Source: Sequoia sempervirens (taxonomy: Eukaryota > Streptophyta > Pinopsida > Cupressales > Cupressaceae). From it: 64,000 nt of DNA. The notes beneath the pieces were generated by a model. It did not search any database and had not been told where the DNA came from. It worked only from the letters and a program-made list of their open reading frames with translations. Made by a program: the position numbers and the translations under genes. Shown here in pieces: positions 11,183 to 22,013 of the stretch (positions are counted from its first letter, which is position 1; each line of letters opens with the position of its first letter). The stretch spans positions 157,364,635 through 157,428,634 of the forward strand of contig VDFB02047230.1 of NCBI GenBank assembly GCA_007258455.2, given 5' to 3'.

Positions 11183-12272
11183 CAAGTGGGGTCCCATACA
11201 AACCTTGGCATGGGGTGTTTGGTGTCAAGACCTATGCCTAAGATTCCTACTAATGATTTTGTATTTGTGGTTCAGAAGCGTGTTGATGTCTTGTCTAATG
11301 GACCTCGATGGTCTAATCTCTTTGGTGCTAGACCAAAAGTTAAGAGTTCCTCACCTTCTGTGGGTTTTTCTACTAATCCCAGTGCTAGTGAGTACTTTGA
11401 TTCTATTCCTGACTATATCATTGAAAAGATCTTGGAAAAATGGATATGTTTCTTGTCGGGAAGTTTTTGGGTCCATGCCCAAATATTGAATTTGTTCACA
11501 ACCTTTCCTCTAAGCATTGGAGGCTTAAGGGTCAGGTGGAGGTTGTTTCTATGGAGAAGGGTTTATTCTCTTTCTCTTTTACCTATGAAGAAGATCTATT
11601 GGGTGTTCTTACTAGCGGCCCTTGGATGATTGGAAAAACTTTGCTGGTCCTCAAAAAGTGGGAATTGGGTTTTAAACCAAACTCATATTCTTCTATTTTT
11701 TCTTTGGTTTGGGTTTGCTTACTTGCTTTTCCTCTATATTTTTGGGATGAACAAGTTTTTCAAGGTATTTCCAATACTTTTGGGAAGTTTCTCTCTATTG
11801 AACAGATGACTTCCTCTAGAAAAAGGTTAGTTTATTCTCATTTTATGTGATTGTGGATCAATCTGTGGATTTACTTGAAGTGGTCAAGATAAACTCAAAG
11901 CTAGGTGTATGGAACCAATTAGTGGAGTATGAGTCATTCCTATTTGCTTGTTTCCACTGTAAGAAAGTGGGTCATTGGGCTAAGAAATTTCTGCTTAAAC
12001 CCCATAAGCCTTCTCATATTCCTTCTCACCCCCCTCGTAAGAAATGAAAGGAAAAGGAGAGGTTATCAAAATATTTGGAGGTTGAGAGCCAGACAAGGAA
12101 ATCCATGCCCTCTAAGGGTGCTTTGAAAGAGAGATCGGTGGAAGAGCCTGGGTTGTTTAAGGATGTTACTCATGTGGCTAAGGTTTCGGCAACTAAGAGT
12201 GTTGAAAACTCTGAGTTAGTTTCTCAAGCTAATCTTATACTTGGTCGAATCAAAGAGTTGGTGATACTCTAA
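11183..12272 (+). pseudogene. LINE ORF1 (DUF4283 plus zinc knuckle)
   Basis: Overlapping open pieces in shifted frames give a Gag-like nucleic-acid-binding protein. The DUF4283 core includes KHWRLKGQVEVVSMEKGLF, GPWMIGKTLLVLKKWE and, downstream, FDSIPDYIIEKIL-type upstream sequence. The zinc knuckle at 11949-11990 reads CFHCKKVGHWAKKF: the fourth ligand, a Cys in the family, is Phe here. A charged tail follows. The ORF1 protein coats LINE RNA and assists target-primed reverse transcription. At least two frameshifts (near 11440 and 11850) and the lost zinc ligand show it is dead. Confidence 0.82.
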
Positions 12273-12279
12273 TACAAGT

Positions 12280-15200
12280 TAAGTTGGACTACACTCTCCT
12301 TTCTTTGGATTGGTTTCTTTCCTATACTTGCTCTCTTTCTACCCTTACTAGGTTAGGGTCTGATCACTTCCCGATCTCTCTTTTCACAAATTTGGTAGGG
12401 AGAAGGATATCTTTTAATTTTAATTTTTGGGAATATGTGGATAAATCATCCAAACTTTATGGATAGAGTCTCATCCTGGTGGAACATTCCTGTTGATGGC
12501 TCAACTATGTATAGAGTGGCTAAAAAACTAACATCTGTGAAGTTCAACGTTAGGCTGTGGAATAAGTCCTCTTTCAAGAAGCTTTTTCATGACAAGGTCT
12601 ATATCAAAGAAGATCTTGATTCTTTGTAGTATTTTATTCATAATTTTGGCTATAATGTCATGATTGCTCATCAAGAGAGTATTCTTCCATCTAGATTACA
12701 TAATATTGTGGCTCGAGAGAAAGAATTTTAGAAGCAGATATCTCAGGCAATATGGTTGAAAAGTGGGGATAGAAATACCAATTTTTTCATCTTACTACTT
12801 TGTAACACCGGGCTTCGAACTAGATTTATAATATCTTGCATAATAGTCAAATTCTTGATAAGGATGATGAGATTAGGCAGGTTGCGTCATCTTTTTTCTC
12901 TGAGCTTCTTTATGATAATATTTTCCTTGATCCTGGCTATCAAGAAAAATTACTTGATGCCATTCCTAATTTAATCTTTGTTGATTTGAATAAAATTTTG
13001 TGTTGTATCTTTTGATGAGGAGATTAAAAATGTGACCTTCTCTTTTGAAGGGAACAAGGTGCCTAGTTTGGATAGTTTCCCAATGTTTTTCTTTCAAATA
13101 TTTTGGGATCTTGTCCCTAGTGATGTTGTGAAAGCGACCAAGGAGTTCTTTAGGAGTAGGAATTTGTTGAAAGAATTAAATTCCACTTTTATTGTCCTTG
13201 TTCCTAAAAAATTGGGGGCTTTGGCTTTTAATGAATTTTGTCCTATTAGCTTATATAGCTCATTTTATAAAATCTTCTCCAAGGTGTTGGCATTAAGGTT
13301 GCAAAGAGTTCTTCCCTTGATTATTTCTTGACAACATAATGGTTTTGTCTTTAGGAGGAAGATTCTTGATTCCATCATTACTTTTCATGAGAATATCCAC
13401 TCATTGGTTCTCATCAAGAAGGTTGGTTGCCTGCTGAAGTTGGATCTTGTTAAGGCATATGACCGTGCAAACTAGTAGTTTTTATTGAAGGTGTTAGTGG
13501 CCTTTGGCTTTTTAGATGCTTCATGAAACCAATTGGGCAGTTGATCTCTACTCTCTTTTTCTGTGCTAGTTAATGGTTCTCCTTCTATTTTTTTTGGAAG
13601 CTTGCATGGTTTGAGGCAGGGCAATCCTATCTCTCCCTTCCTCTTTATCATTTTGGTGGAATCTTTTGGTACAAGTTTCTTCAAAAGGTTGTTTCTAATG
13701 GGACTATCAAGGGTTTTTGGTCATCTTCTTCTAATCAGTTGTGCTCTCATCAACAATTTTTGGATGGTACAATCATCCTTAGTGAGGCATCTATTATGAA
13801 AGATAAATCTATTCATGTGATTTTGCAAAATTATGAATTGGCTTCTAGGCAGTTGGTCGGTCTTCCTAAGAGCACTATTTTCTCCCTGAATACTCCAAAG
13901 AGAAGAATGCACCATATTGCTTGTATTCTGCAATGTTCTATTTGGGATCTCCCCTCTACTTACGTGGGACCACCTCTTTGTACTAATGTTGTCCCTAATT
14001 CTTTTTGGAGTGACATAATTCATAATTTAAATTCCAAACTGGTTGGATAGAAAGGTGCTCTACTTAGCCAAGTTGGTAAGCATTAGCTGATCAAATCTAC
14101 CCTTCAGAATCTCCCAATGTATGCTTTGATTCTCTTTCAAATGCTGATAAAATTTTGGGAGAAGATTGAATGTATTCAAAAGCATTTTCTTTGGTCTGGA
14201 GTGGAGGATAAAGTTAGGATGCATCTTGTTTCTTGGGATGAAGTGTGAAAATCTAAAAAATAGGGAGGGTTGGGTTTAAGGAAAATTAAAGAGTTCAATT
14301 TTTCTCTTTTCACCAATAAATTATGGAACCTTCTTCATGGTGGTAAGGAATGGTCTGATATTTTAGAAAATAAATATCTTCAAGTGTTGGTGTAGGATTT
14401 TTATTTTCCTTAGTCCTAGGTTTTTCCTACACTTAATTAAGCTTGCTTAGGATAATAAAGTGAGTTTATTATTTAATAACCAGGAGATAAGTGTTAAGTT
14501 GTCCCCTTCCTTAAAGGGTGGAACCACTGTCCACTTTTTGTGGCATCCTCCACTTTTGGTGGTCCATCTCCATTTTTTGTGGTTGATTCCTATTGGTTGG
14601 ATTTTCCACCTACCTCCTCTCCTAAGTTCTATATAAACTCACTACAAATCTTTTATTTTCATCCATTCTTACAATACTCCTGCATCCATTCATGCATATT
14701 TGCATTGTATCTTTTTAGCTTGGAAGCTCTTAGTGTAATTTTTTCACATTGACATTGCATAATCTTTCAGAGTCTTCGTTTGCATTCTTATGTTTTTCTA
14801 GTTTATGTAAATTTTATTTTCTCTAAAAAAGTTCCTTGGGTTCTTCAATCTATTTCAGATTTCTAGCATTGGGGTGTCGATAAATGAAAATATTTTGTGT
14901 TGCCTGGTTTCTCTCCTCCTTCAAGATTTGCTTTATGGAATTATATGATCAAAGCCAAGGGGATTGTTTCTTCCGATTTACGTTGGTCTTTGGGTAATGG
15001 TAGGTCTATTCTATTTTGGGATGATTAGTTGATGAGGAATGATCCTCTCAAGGCTGAACCATGGGAAGCTCCTTTACGAGACCTTTGTGTTAGTTCTTTT
15101 GGCATGTTTGTGGCTAACTATATTTTTGCTAGAAAATAGAAGAATATTTATGAAGTTAATGGGGAGCTAGAACCTATTTATTATTTTTAATGTTCGATCT

Positions 15201-16330
15201 ACATTTCAGACTCCTTTCAAGTTGATAAAGTGGTGTGGTGTCTTTCTCCAAATGGTTTGTTTTATGTGGCCTCTACCTTTTATCACCAGATTAATGTTTT
15301 TGGACCTTCTCCTCCTTCGGTGAAGATGTGGTTCTTAAAGCTAGTCCTTAAGGTCAATATTTTTTCTGTTTATTGTGCTAAAATAAAATCTTGACTATTA
15401 ATAACCTTTGGAAAAGGGGCTTTATGATGTCTAAATGGTGTTATCTTTGTATGGAGGATGTAGAGGATTCCTTTCATTTGATTATTGGTTGCAGGTTTGC
15501 GATGGAGGTTTGGGATCATGTGCTCCAAATTTGGAGACTCAATTGGGTCTTCCCCTCTTCTATGGCTAACCTTTGGTTCCAATGGGTTGCTTGTACATTG
15601 AATCCCTCTTTAGCCTTGCTTTGGCCTCTTATTGTGCCACATATGGTGTGGTGTTTGTGGAGGGAGAGGAACAACAAAATCTTTCATGATATTTCTCTTC
15701 CCCCTTCCAAGTTGTCCTATAAGATTTGTTTTGCTATTAAGGATAATTTTATCTCTAAAATTGTCACTTCTAAGCACCATAGGAAGGTTCTTGTTTCTAG
15801 TTATGATCTATGGGTTTTTTATCAATGGAATCTTAATGTTGATTTATCTCAACCATTGCAAAAGGTTAAGCATTCTAGAGAGGGTATTGTTTGGCATTCC
15901 TCTCCTATAGATTGGTTCAAAGTGAATTTTGATGGTTCAGCTAAAGGAAATTTGGATCTTGTTGGTTGTGGGGGAGTGTTACGTGATCATAATGGTAGGA
16001 TATTTTATGTGGTGGCACTCCCTTTGGGAACCCAAATAAACCACTATGCAAAAGTTGTGGCAGCCTACCATGGTTTCAAGTTGGCTCAAAACAAGGGCGT
16101 GAGGAAATTTTGGTTGGAGGGGGATTCCATGAACATCATTAATTGTCTAAAAAGGTTTACTCATCCCTCATGGTCGATCAAACACATTATAGAAGATTCT
16201 ATTGCAAATTCATACTCCTTTCAAGAATCTTGTATTTCCCATGTTTACTAGGAAGCTAATGAGGTTGTTGACTTCCTTGCTAATGTGAGAGTCTCCTCAT
16301 ATAGACATTGGGACTATAATGACCATGTGC
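12280..16330 (+). pseudogene. LINE ORF2: endonuclease remnant, RT, zf-RVT, RNase H
   Basis: The frame opens within the last part of the endonuclease (LTRLGSDHFPISLF); the upstream catalytic part is absent. RT blocks follow, including FCPISLYSSFYKIFSKVLA near 13230, LKLDLVKAYDR near 13440 and [13 protein letters not shown] near 13610. The metal-binding FADD box reads FLDG (13757-13768), so one catalytic Asp is lost. After the insert the zf-RVT fingers appear (WCYLCMEDVEDSFHLIIGC, about 15436-15492), then RNase H: NFDGSA (Asp at 15931), AKVVAA (Lys at 16051 where a Glu is expected), EGDSMNII (Asp at 16123) and EANEVVDFLAN. The 286-codon open stretch 15391-16251 is the best-preserved piece. Confidence 0.88.
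14385..14830. mobile_element. Approx. 445-bp insert in the LINE, solo-LTR-like
   Basis: The LINE reading frame stops matching at about 14385 and resumes at about 14831 with WVLQSISDF-type sequence. The insert begins TGTTGGTGTAGGATTTTT and contains a TATA-like TATATAAACTC near 14630, as an LTR promoter might. It ends in an A-run. AAGT borders both sides, but the right end lacks the CA expected of an LTR, so a solo LTR is only one option; a short non-autonomous element is another. Confidence 0.5.
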
Positions 16331-16499
16331 CCATTTAACTCCAATCAATGGTTAATAATGGTCTTATTTCACATGTTTCTTTTGATGGAGTTAGGAACAT
16401 ATTTTAGAGGCATCAACATATATCTTCATTATTGCCTCTCGTCCTTGATAAGACTTATAGCATGCTACATGGATCTTAATAATCATGGCTTAGAGTGGT

Positions 16500-18330
16500 G
16501 AGATTTCTTGAGGGGTGTGAATTTAATGAATTTGCATACTTGGAGTGTTAGATTAACATGCTTTCTAGGTGTTATCTTCCTCCTTTTGTTCTTGATTTTT
16601 CATTTTGGATGGTTGCCTTTCCATTTAAGGTTTAGGTCTAAGAAAGTGGTGATTTGTTTGGTAATGGGGGGAGATAGATGCAAAAAAAATCCTATGAAAT
16701 GTGAAGACACAAAAGCTAATGACCTAGTCTAGGATATTATCGACAAAGGTGGGGTCATGCCATACATGATGAGGCTCCATGGCTATGGATCCAAATTTTC
16801 CTAGGAATTTGTGAATGAATAGCACAATAGGGTCTTGTGGATCTTTGTGATTGATATTAATTTAACAGAAGAACTCATAGAGGAGGTCACTAGCCTTTAT
16901 ACTAAGGGTTAGAAATTCTACAATGAAAAGAAGGTGGAAAAATCGGTGAGGGCTATCAACCTGTGTGATTTAATGAAAGAGCTAAGATAAAGAGGTTGAG
17001 GCATGGTGGCTATGACCGAAATTCCATCAAACCTATATGGGGGAATGTGGTGATGGTACTTATGTGTTACTTCACACTAGACGAGAGGTTTTTTAGTTGT
17101 CTATGGCTACCATTTTATGCTAATCAACGACGAACCATCATGGTAAGTTGGTTTCTTTCCTGTTTTATTTGCTTTTATCCTTGAAGAATGGCATTTAGTA
17201 ATTTCACAAGAATTCCACCAACCCTTCCTTACACGAGGAGCTCATGTAGTTAATTATTGAACACATAAAGGTGAGCTATGTTATTGAAAACCCAAGGGTG
17301 AATATAGCTCATAAATCAAAGGATTTTCCTTCGAATTATGATATGGGGGAAGATTATAAGGATTTTAAGGAAGATGAAGGTGATTCAGGTTCATTTGAGG
17401 ATCTCTTTGCTTCTCTTAAGGAAGATATGGAGATTTCCATTGCCTGGTCCAATGCTTCCCCTACTGATTTGGAAGGGGATAAGGTCCTCAAGGCTAGATC
17501 CAAGGGTAAAATTTATGTGAAGGTTGGGTAGGGGAATCAGGGAAATAAGAAGGTAGAATTTCCCCCATTCTCTGGAGTGAAAAGGAAAATTTTAGTTGGG
17601 GAAAATGAGAGTGATATGCCAAGTGACTCTTCTGTGGGGAAGAAAGTTCCCAAATTAACCCAGGGAAATATTATGGATGTTGTGTCTCTTGGTGAGCCTC
17701 AGTCTGGTTAGAAGCTTCAAGTTGTTGTTGAAGGGGAAAAGGAAAGCTATGAGTTTAGGGTGGATAAGGAAGCAAAGCGTGTGAAGATTCATATGGTCAA
17801 GACCTAGAGACTCCCCCTATTTCTTTTGAGGTCATGAGCAAAGGGAAGGATAAGATGGAGCCTCTTGTTTGTATGCATTCTGAGGATCGTCTTGAGTGCT
17901 CTTTTTTAGGGTTTTGGTATGAATTGGGAGATGCTTGATCTTGATGATATGGCTAGCTTGGATAAGGGAGGAGCAGATTTCTTCTTCAAACTCTTTATGT
18001 GGATCCTTCGTGAAGTTACACATTTGCATGGTAAGTTTGATTCACTTGCCACATTCAACATTGGAACTTTGAAGACTAACAATAAGGAGGTGATGTTGTA
18101 TGTTAAGATGAAAATCATGAATGCCACTATAACCAAATTGTGAAGGATATTTCCAAAATGAGTAAGGATCATGATTCTCAAATTTCTGCTCTTGGGAAAA
18201 ATATCATGAAAATCCAAGAGGATCTCTCTACTCTTGTTAAGGTTAGTTAGGACTCTCTCCTAGATAGTGCGGAGGGGTTGGTGTCATTGAATGATAAGGA
18301 TAGGAAATGGATTGGTAAGTCCCTTTTTTT
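16500..18330 (+). pseudogene. Decayed frame of unknown family with C-terminal coiled coil
   Basis: Broken plus-strand pieces follow each other with few gaps. About 16670-17000 gives CEDTKANDLV and ELIEEVTSLYTKG. About 16996-17180 gives PIWGNVVMVLMCYFTLDERF, a hydrophobic segment. The 86-codon open stretch 17271-17531 is acidic (DYKDFKEDEGDSGSFEDLF). After more stops, about 18135-18330 reads NQIVKDISKMSKDHDSQISA, a heptad-like, probably coiled-coil region. The PW..V..FLM.YFTL pattern recalls retroelement-associated plant proteins I have seen, but I cannot name the family. It could be a LINE- or Gypsy-borne extra ORF or a retrocopied gene. Confidence 0.45.
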
Positions 18331-18539
18331 TTAAATATTATCATGAGGTGGAGGATGACACTTTGGTTGGGAAATAGGTAACAAGTAATGATGAGGTCCC
18401 TTGTGTTAGAACCAAAAGCAAAACTAAAAATGGGTAGAAATTCTAGTTCAAGAAGTGAAGGAGATCATGGACGTGCATGATAAGGTGATCGCTAAAGACT
18501 TGAATGTTGTGAGGATTATGAAGGACCTGCTATAGCTAT

Positions 18540-18712
18540 TGATTTTTATTTTACTTCTTGTTTGTTGTTGGGTTGTTGATTAGTTGATTATTTTTTTGTC
18601 ATCTTTTTGTCATTGGGGTTGCATCGTATTGTTATATCTCTTATGTTGCCTTCTTGTTTTGTAAAGGGTTTTAGGGACCCTTCAAAACTTATTTCTGATA
18701 ATAAAAAATAAA
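18540..18712 (+). repeat. LINE-like 3' tail
   Basis: A T-rich stretch leads to GGGTTTTAGGGACCC, then TTCAAAACTTATTTCTG and AATAAAAAATAAA. A similar phrase, GGGTCCCTTCAAAACC and ATTCAAAACCTATTTT, ends the insert at about 51.3-52.7 kb. Shared 3' tails suggest the same retrotransposition machinery. Which upstream unit owns this tail is unclear. Confidence 0.45.
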
Positions 18713-18719
18713 TCTAATT

Positions 18720-19500
18720 TATATGATAACTATTTTCATCCCTTAGATTTCTAACATGGAGATCACCCTCCTTTTCTAAATTAAGAGTTGTTGAGGTACC
18801 TTCAACACTTCTATCCTTGTGATGCAAAACATTTTCTTCAAATTAATTTTCATCCATAATGCTCCTATGAAGATCAATCAATGGTTATCCCTTTGTAACT
18901 TCAAAGGATAGAACATATGAACCGATACATATTCCTCCATCTTGGGCTCTTCACATCCAACAAGTGATTCCTTTTCCTCCCTGACTTCATCAATATTTTT
19001 TTGGCATATAAAATCTTTAGAATTTTAATAACTATATTCTATTACCAAAGAATTTTTACCTTCAACTTGTATGTTGGGTCACTTATGTTCTTGCATAATG
19101 ATGTATAGTTACTTTGAGTTTGATTATTATTATTGACTCTTGATTTATTTAAGAACCTATAACTTTTCTTCTTCCTTTCTCAACCTACACATGCATTTAT
19201 ATAGGTATATTTTAATTGTATATCTTACTTCAAGTATATCCAAGTAATCACCAAAGAAAATTTTAGATTTGAATTCATTATACATCCCTTGATATTGGTC
19301 AAGGATTTGATGGCTTCAAACATGTACCTTTCTTGGTACTATATTTTTAGCAACACTCTTTTAATAGGATCTATTCCTTCTTCCTTTCATAATAATTTAT
19401 GTCACCAATCCATGTTCTCTCTCCTAAGTTCCCTTTTCACCCATGTATCCATTGTAGATCTAAACTCAAATGTTAGTTTTTTAACCTATGAATAGGCAAG
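18720..19500 (-). other. Leader or 5' coding remnant of a minus-strand LTR element
   Basis: This lies directly downstream, on the minus strand, of a primer-binding site and LTR. A few minus-strand peptides (MDTWVKRELRRENMDW near 19450) could be the start of a Gag, but stops are dense and no domain can be assigned. The rest is AT-rich with nothing else visible. Confidence 0.35.
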
Positions 19501-19517
19501 ATCAAAGCTTGATACCA
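19501..19517 (-). other. Primer-binding site (initiator tRNA-Met)
   Basis: Minus-strand TGGTATCAAGCTTTGAT follows one base after an LTR-type end CATCACA. It matches the initiator tRNA-Met 3' end and marks the start of a minus-strand LTR retrotransposon that is distinct from the Copia element above. Confidence 0.7.
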
Positions 19518-20190
19518 TTGTGATGACCCCTTTTAAGTATTTCCCAAATATCCTATTTTTTATAAATGTTATAAATTTTTATTAATAAATTTATCAAGAA
19601 CAACATTCTACTTCTTCTAAGAAATAAATCAAACCCCAATGGAATTATGCAAGGACAAGAAAATTCAAAAGATACAAATACATTCTAGATTTAAGTTGGA
19701 ATAAGCACTATAACATTAACACTAACTTATGTATTAAATCTAATTACAATGCTTCACTAGAAATGAATTGTAATAAATCAAGTACATTGTATCCATATAA
19801 AAAATGAGTATAGAAATCTCTAACACTATTCCTCTTTGAGTATAATCAATAATTCTCAATAAATTTGATTATGAATTTTATAAATATTAAAATAACAATA
19901 AATTAACCTAGAAATGGTACAATATAATATTAGAATAGTATGGAAACTAGTGAGAAAGGATTCATGGCTATAATAATTTCAATTCTAAATGATTTAGCAT
20001 AAAAGAGGGGTAAAAATTTATTAAAACACGAGAAAATTACAGAGCAAAGTCATTCTTCCCAAAATAATAAATAAATCCTCCATAATGGAATAACACTATA
20101 TATATGACTATTTTAGCAAGGGATATGATGAATAGAAAGAAGGTAAAACAACCTCTAAATAAATAAACTCAATCTTGAAAAATTGTAACA

Positions 20191-21536
20191 CAATTTTAGA
20201 TTCAACTCTTTAATGTAGTGGCCTCCCAAAAAATGTTAGGTGACACAAAAAGTACTTACTTGGTGCTAAAAATTTGTAGAGACATAGTAGTAGCAATATG
20301 CAATCCTCAAAGTGGGAGGTTGGGCAGGCACCACTCCACTCCACAAAAGCTTGCATGGAGTGGTTGTTATTTTGATATGAGGGAGGAGGTATTGCTGACA
20401 TGGCTGCTAAGGTGGCATGTAAAATCCAGAAGTTTCCTTAGGATGGTTGTGTCATAATTTTGCGCTAAATTTGGTAGAGGCACATCAATCAAAACTTGAT
20501 GAAGGCTTTTCTTCACATGTTATTCACTGGGCATGAATCTGAATAATTCATTAATGTGGGTAGCGTTAAGTTCCCAAGGTGGCTATTTGTTGGCACTTTG
20601 ACATTACATTCAGTGAAGGCAAGCGTTGGAATTCTCTTTAGGAGATGAGCAGATTCATCTTGCAGGTCTCGACAAAGGAATTAGACATAGGTGGAATGGA
20701 CACACCAGTGCTATTGTGTAGCTTGAAGAGGCAGATGGCTTCCGAAGGCCTGGTGACTACTCTTCGGTTGAGTCAGATAATCCAACATCCAGACTATCTC
20801 ACCTTGGCTGCAGTGAAATGCATCACTAGCAAAGGTTTCATGGCGAGTAATGAGGGATATCGGTTGGACTCTAATATTTCATCCCATGTCTTGGTTGGTT
20901 TGCTGGATGTGGGGGTCTCCAAGGTGGACGTGCGGGTGATCATGAATGACTATTCAAGATGGACTTATTGGTTGGTCTGGAGAGGAATCTGGTTGCGGCC
21001 TCATTGGAAAGGGGCATTCCACGACTACGAGACCTTGCTTTGTTGGAAGACCCAAACACACTAGGAAGATATTTCCCTTTCCTTCTAGATATTTGTGGAC
21101 TGGCGTTGGTTGAGCATCGTCGTTTGGATGCAGTAGGGGTTCATTTCCTCAAAAAGAAATATCGTTTGGGGGCGGTTTCCGATTCAGCCTAGAAATGTGA
21201 ATTTTGTGTGTTTTCTCACAAAATATTTTGTAGGGCATGGTCCTGGGTGGCGGGTGTTGGGTAGGTTTTGTGTCTGAATCTAGTGTATAGTTTTATGTTC
21301 TGCTAAATTTTTCAGTATATGGGAATGGTGGAATAGTTCCAATTTGCGTCTGTGCAGTTTTGACACTACGTGGTCCTTTTGAAATTTTGGGATGGTCTGT
21401 AATGGGGTCTTCTTTAGGGTCTGCAATGGTGAAATGACAGTTGTCATGGCTGCACTGATCATGGTCTAGGGTTCGAGCATGTAATCTTTCTTTTTTCTAT
21501 TAATATAAACTCTAATAAAAAAAAAAATGCAATTTT
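20191..21536 (+). mobile_element. 5'-truncated LINE copy with poly(A) tail
   Basis: The 3' end has ATTAATATAAACTCTAAT followed by a run of A (to about 21527), the mark of target-primed reverse transcription. CAATTTT at 20191-20197 is repeated at 21530-21536 as a probable 7-bp target duplication. The body starts inside the RNase H domain: GGGIADMAAKVACKIQKF (about 20386-20439) is its C-terminal end. Downstream is an unusually long 3' region with a second open frame (next entry). Such 5' truncation is normal for LINEs. It is younger than the LTR it sits in. Confidence 0.7.
20645..21192 (+). pseudogene. Open frame in the LINE 3' region, unknown function
   Basis: A 139-codon frame (20645-21064) overlaps a 77-codon frame (20959-21192). 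One frameshift near 20950 would join them into about 180 codons without stops, unusual in this decayed window. Peptides include LCSLKRQMASEGLVTTLRLS, LRDLALLEDPNTLGRYFPFL and RRLDAVGVHFLKKKYRLG. No domain is recognised. The region lies between the RNase H end and the poly(A) tail, where plant LINEs normally have only a 3' UTR, so it may be chance, captured sequence, or an extra ORF. Confidence 0.35.
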
Positions 21537-22013
21537 CAAAATGTCAATCTTCATGAAATCATTATAGTGACATTGTAGTAACATCATATAACCCCCCAAA
21601 GATGAAATCTTCAACAAATCACTATAACAACATTGTAACATGTTGAAAAGTGTCTCCATGTTAGTAAATTAGCACAATCATGATCCTTGGATGGAACCAC
21701 CCAAAATGGACAACTATTTTTTTGTCCTTGATCCCAAATATTGAATCCAAGAGAGTTTTCATCCTCTCAAACCCTAAAAAAAACAATAATTTTCATCCTT
21801 GAATTCCCCAAATTGAAAAACTACTTGAGTCTCAAAATTGGATGCAAAAGGATAACTTGAATGATTCCCCAATGAAGATAAACACCTCTTTGATATACCC
21901 TTTCAAGTTAGGCCCTTAAGTCCTTAATTCCTTTCCAATTATTTAAAAATACTTTTATATTTTATATTTTTATTTTATTTTAAGAATTAAAAATACTTTT
22001 ATTTTATTACTAG

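Larger units (their letters stand above)
11040..16330 (+). mobile_element. Degenerate L1-clade LINE with RNase H
   Basis: In order on the plus strand are an ORF1 with DUF4283 and a CCHC knuckle, a remnant of the endonuclease, a non-LTR reverse transcriptase, a zf-RVT domain and an RVT_3-type RNase H. This is the plant L1 layout. Most of the endonuclease is missing and a 0.45-kb insert splits ORF2 at 14385-14830. Stops and frameshifts are frequent. The 5' end is uncertain and no clear poly(A) tail or target duplication was found, partly because another decayed frame follows directly. Confidence 0.88.
19519..22012 (-). repeat. 5' LTR of a minus-strand element, interrupted by a LINE
   Basis: Plus-strand TGTGATGACCCC at 19519 is the LTR end next to the primer-binding site. 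AT-rich sequence continues to about 20190, is interrupted by the LINE at 20198-21527, and resumes to the right. The outer LTR boundary is not resolved; 22012 is only where the next LTR-like block begins. No second copy of this LTR is in the window. Confidence 0.45.

Noticed and set aside
14391..14432. Inverted TGTAGGA/TCCTACA pair suggesting a tiny MITE
   Set aside because: The arms lie only about 40 bases apart inside a larger insert and have no flanking duplication. It is more likely a hairpin within the insert.
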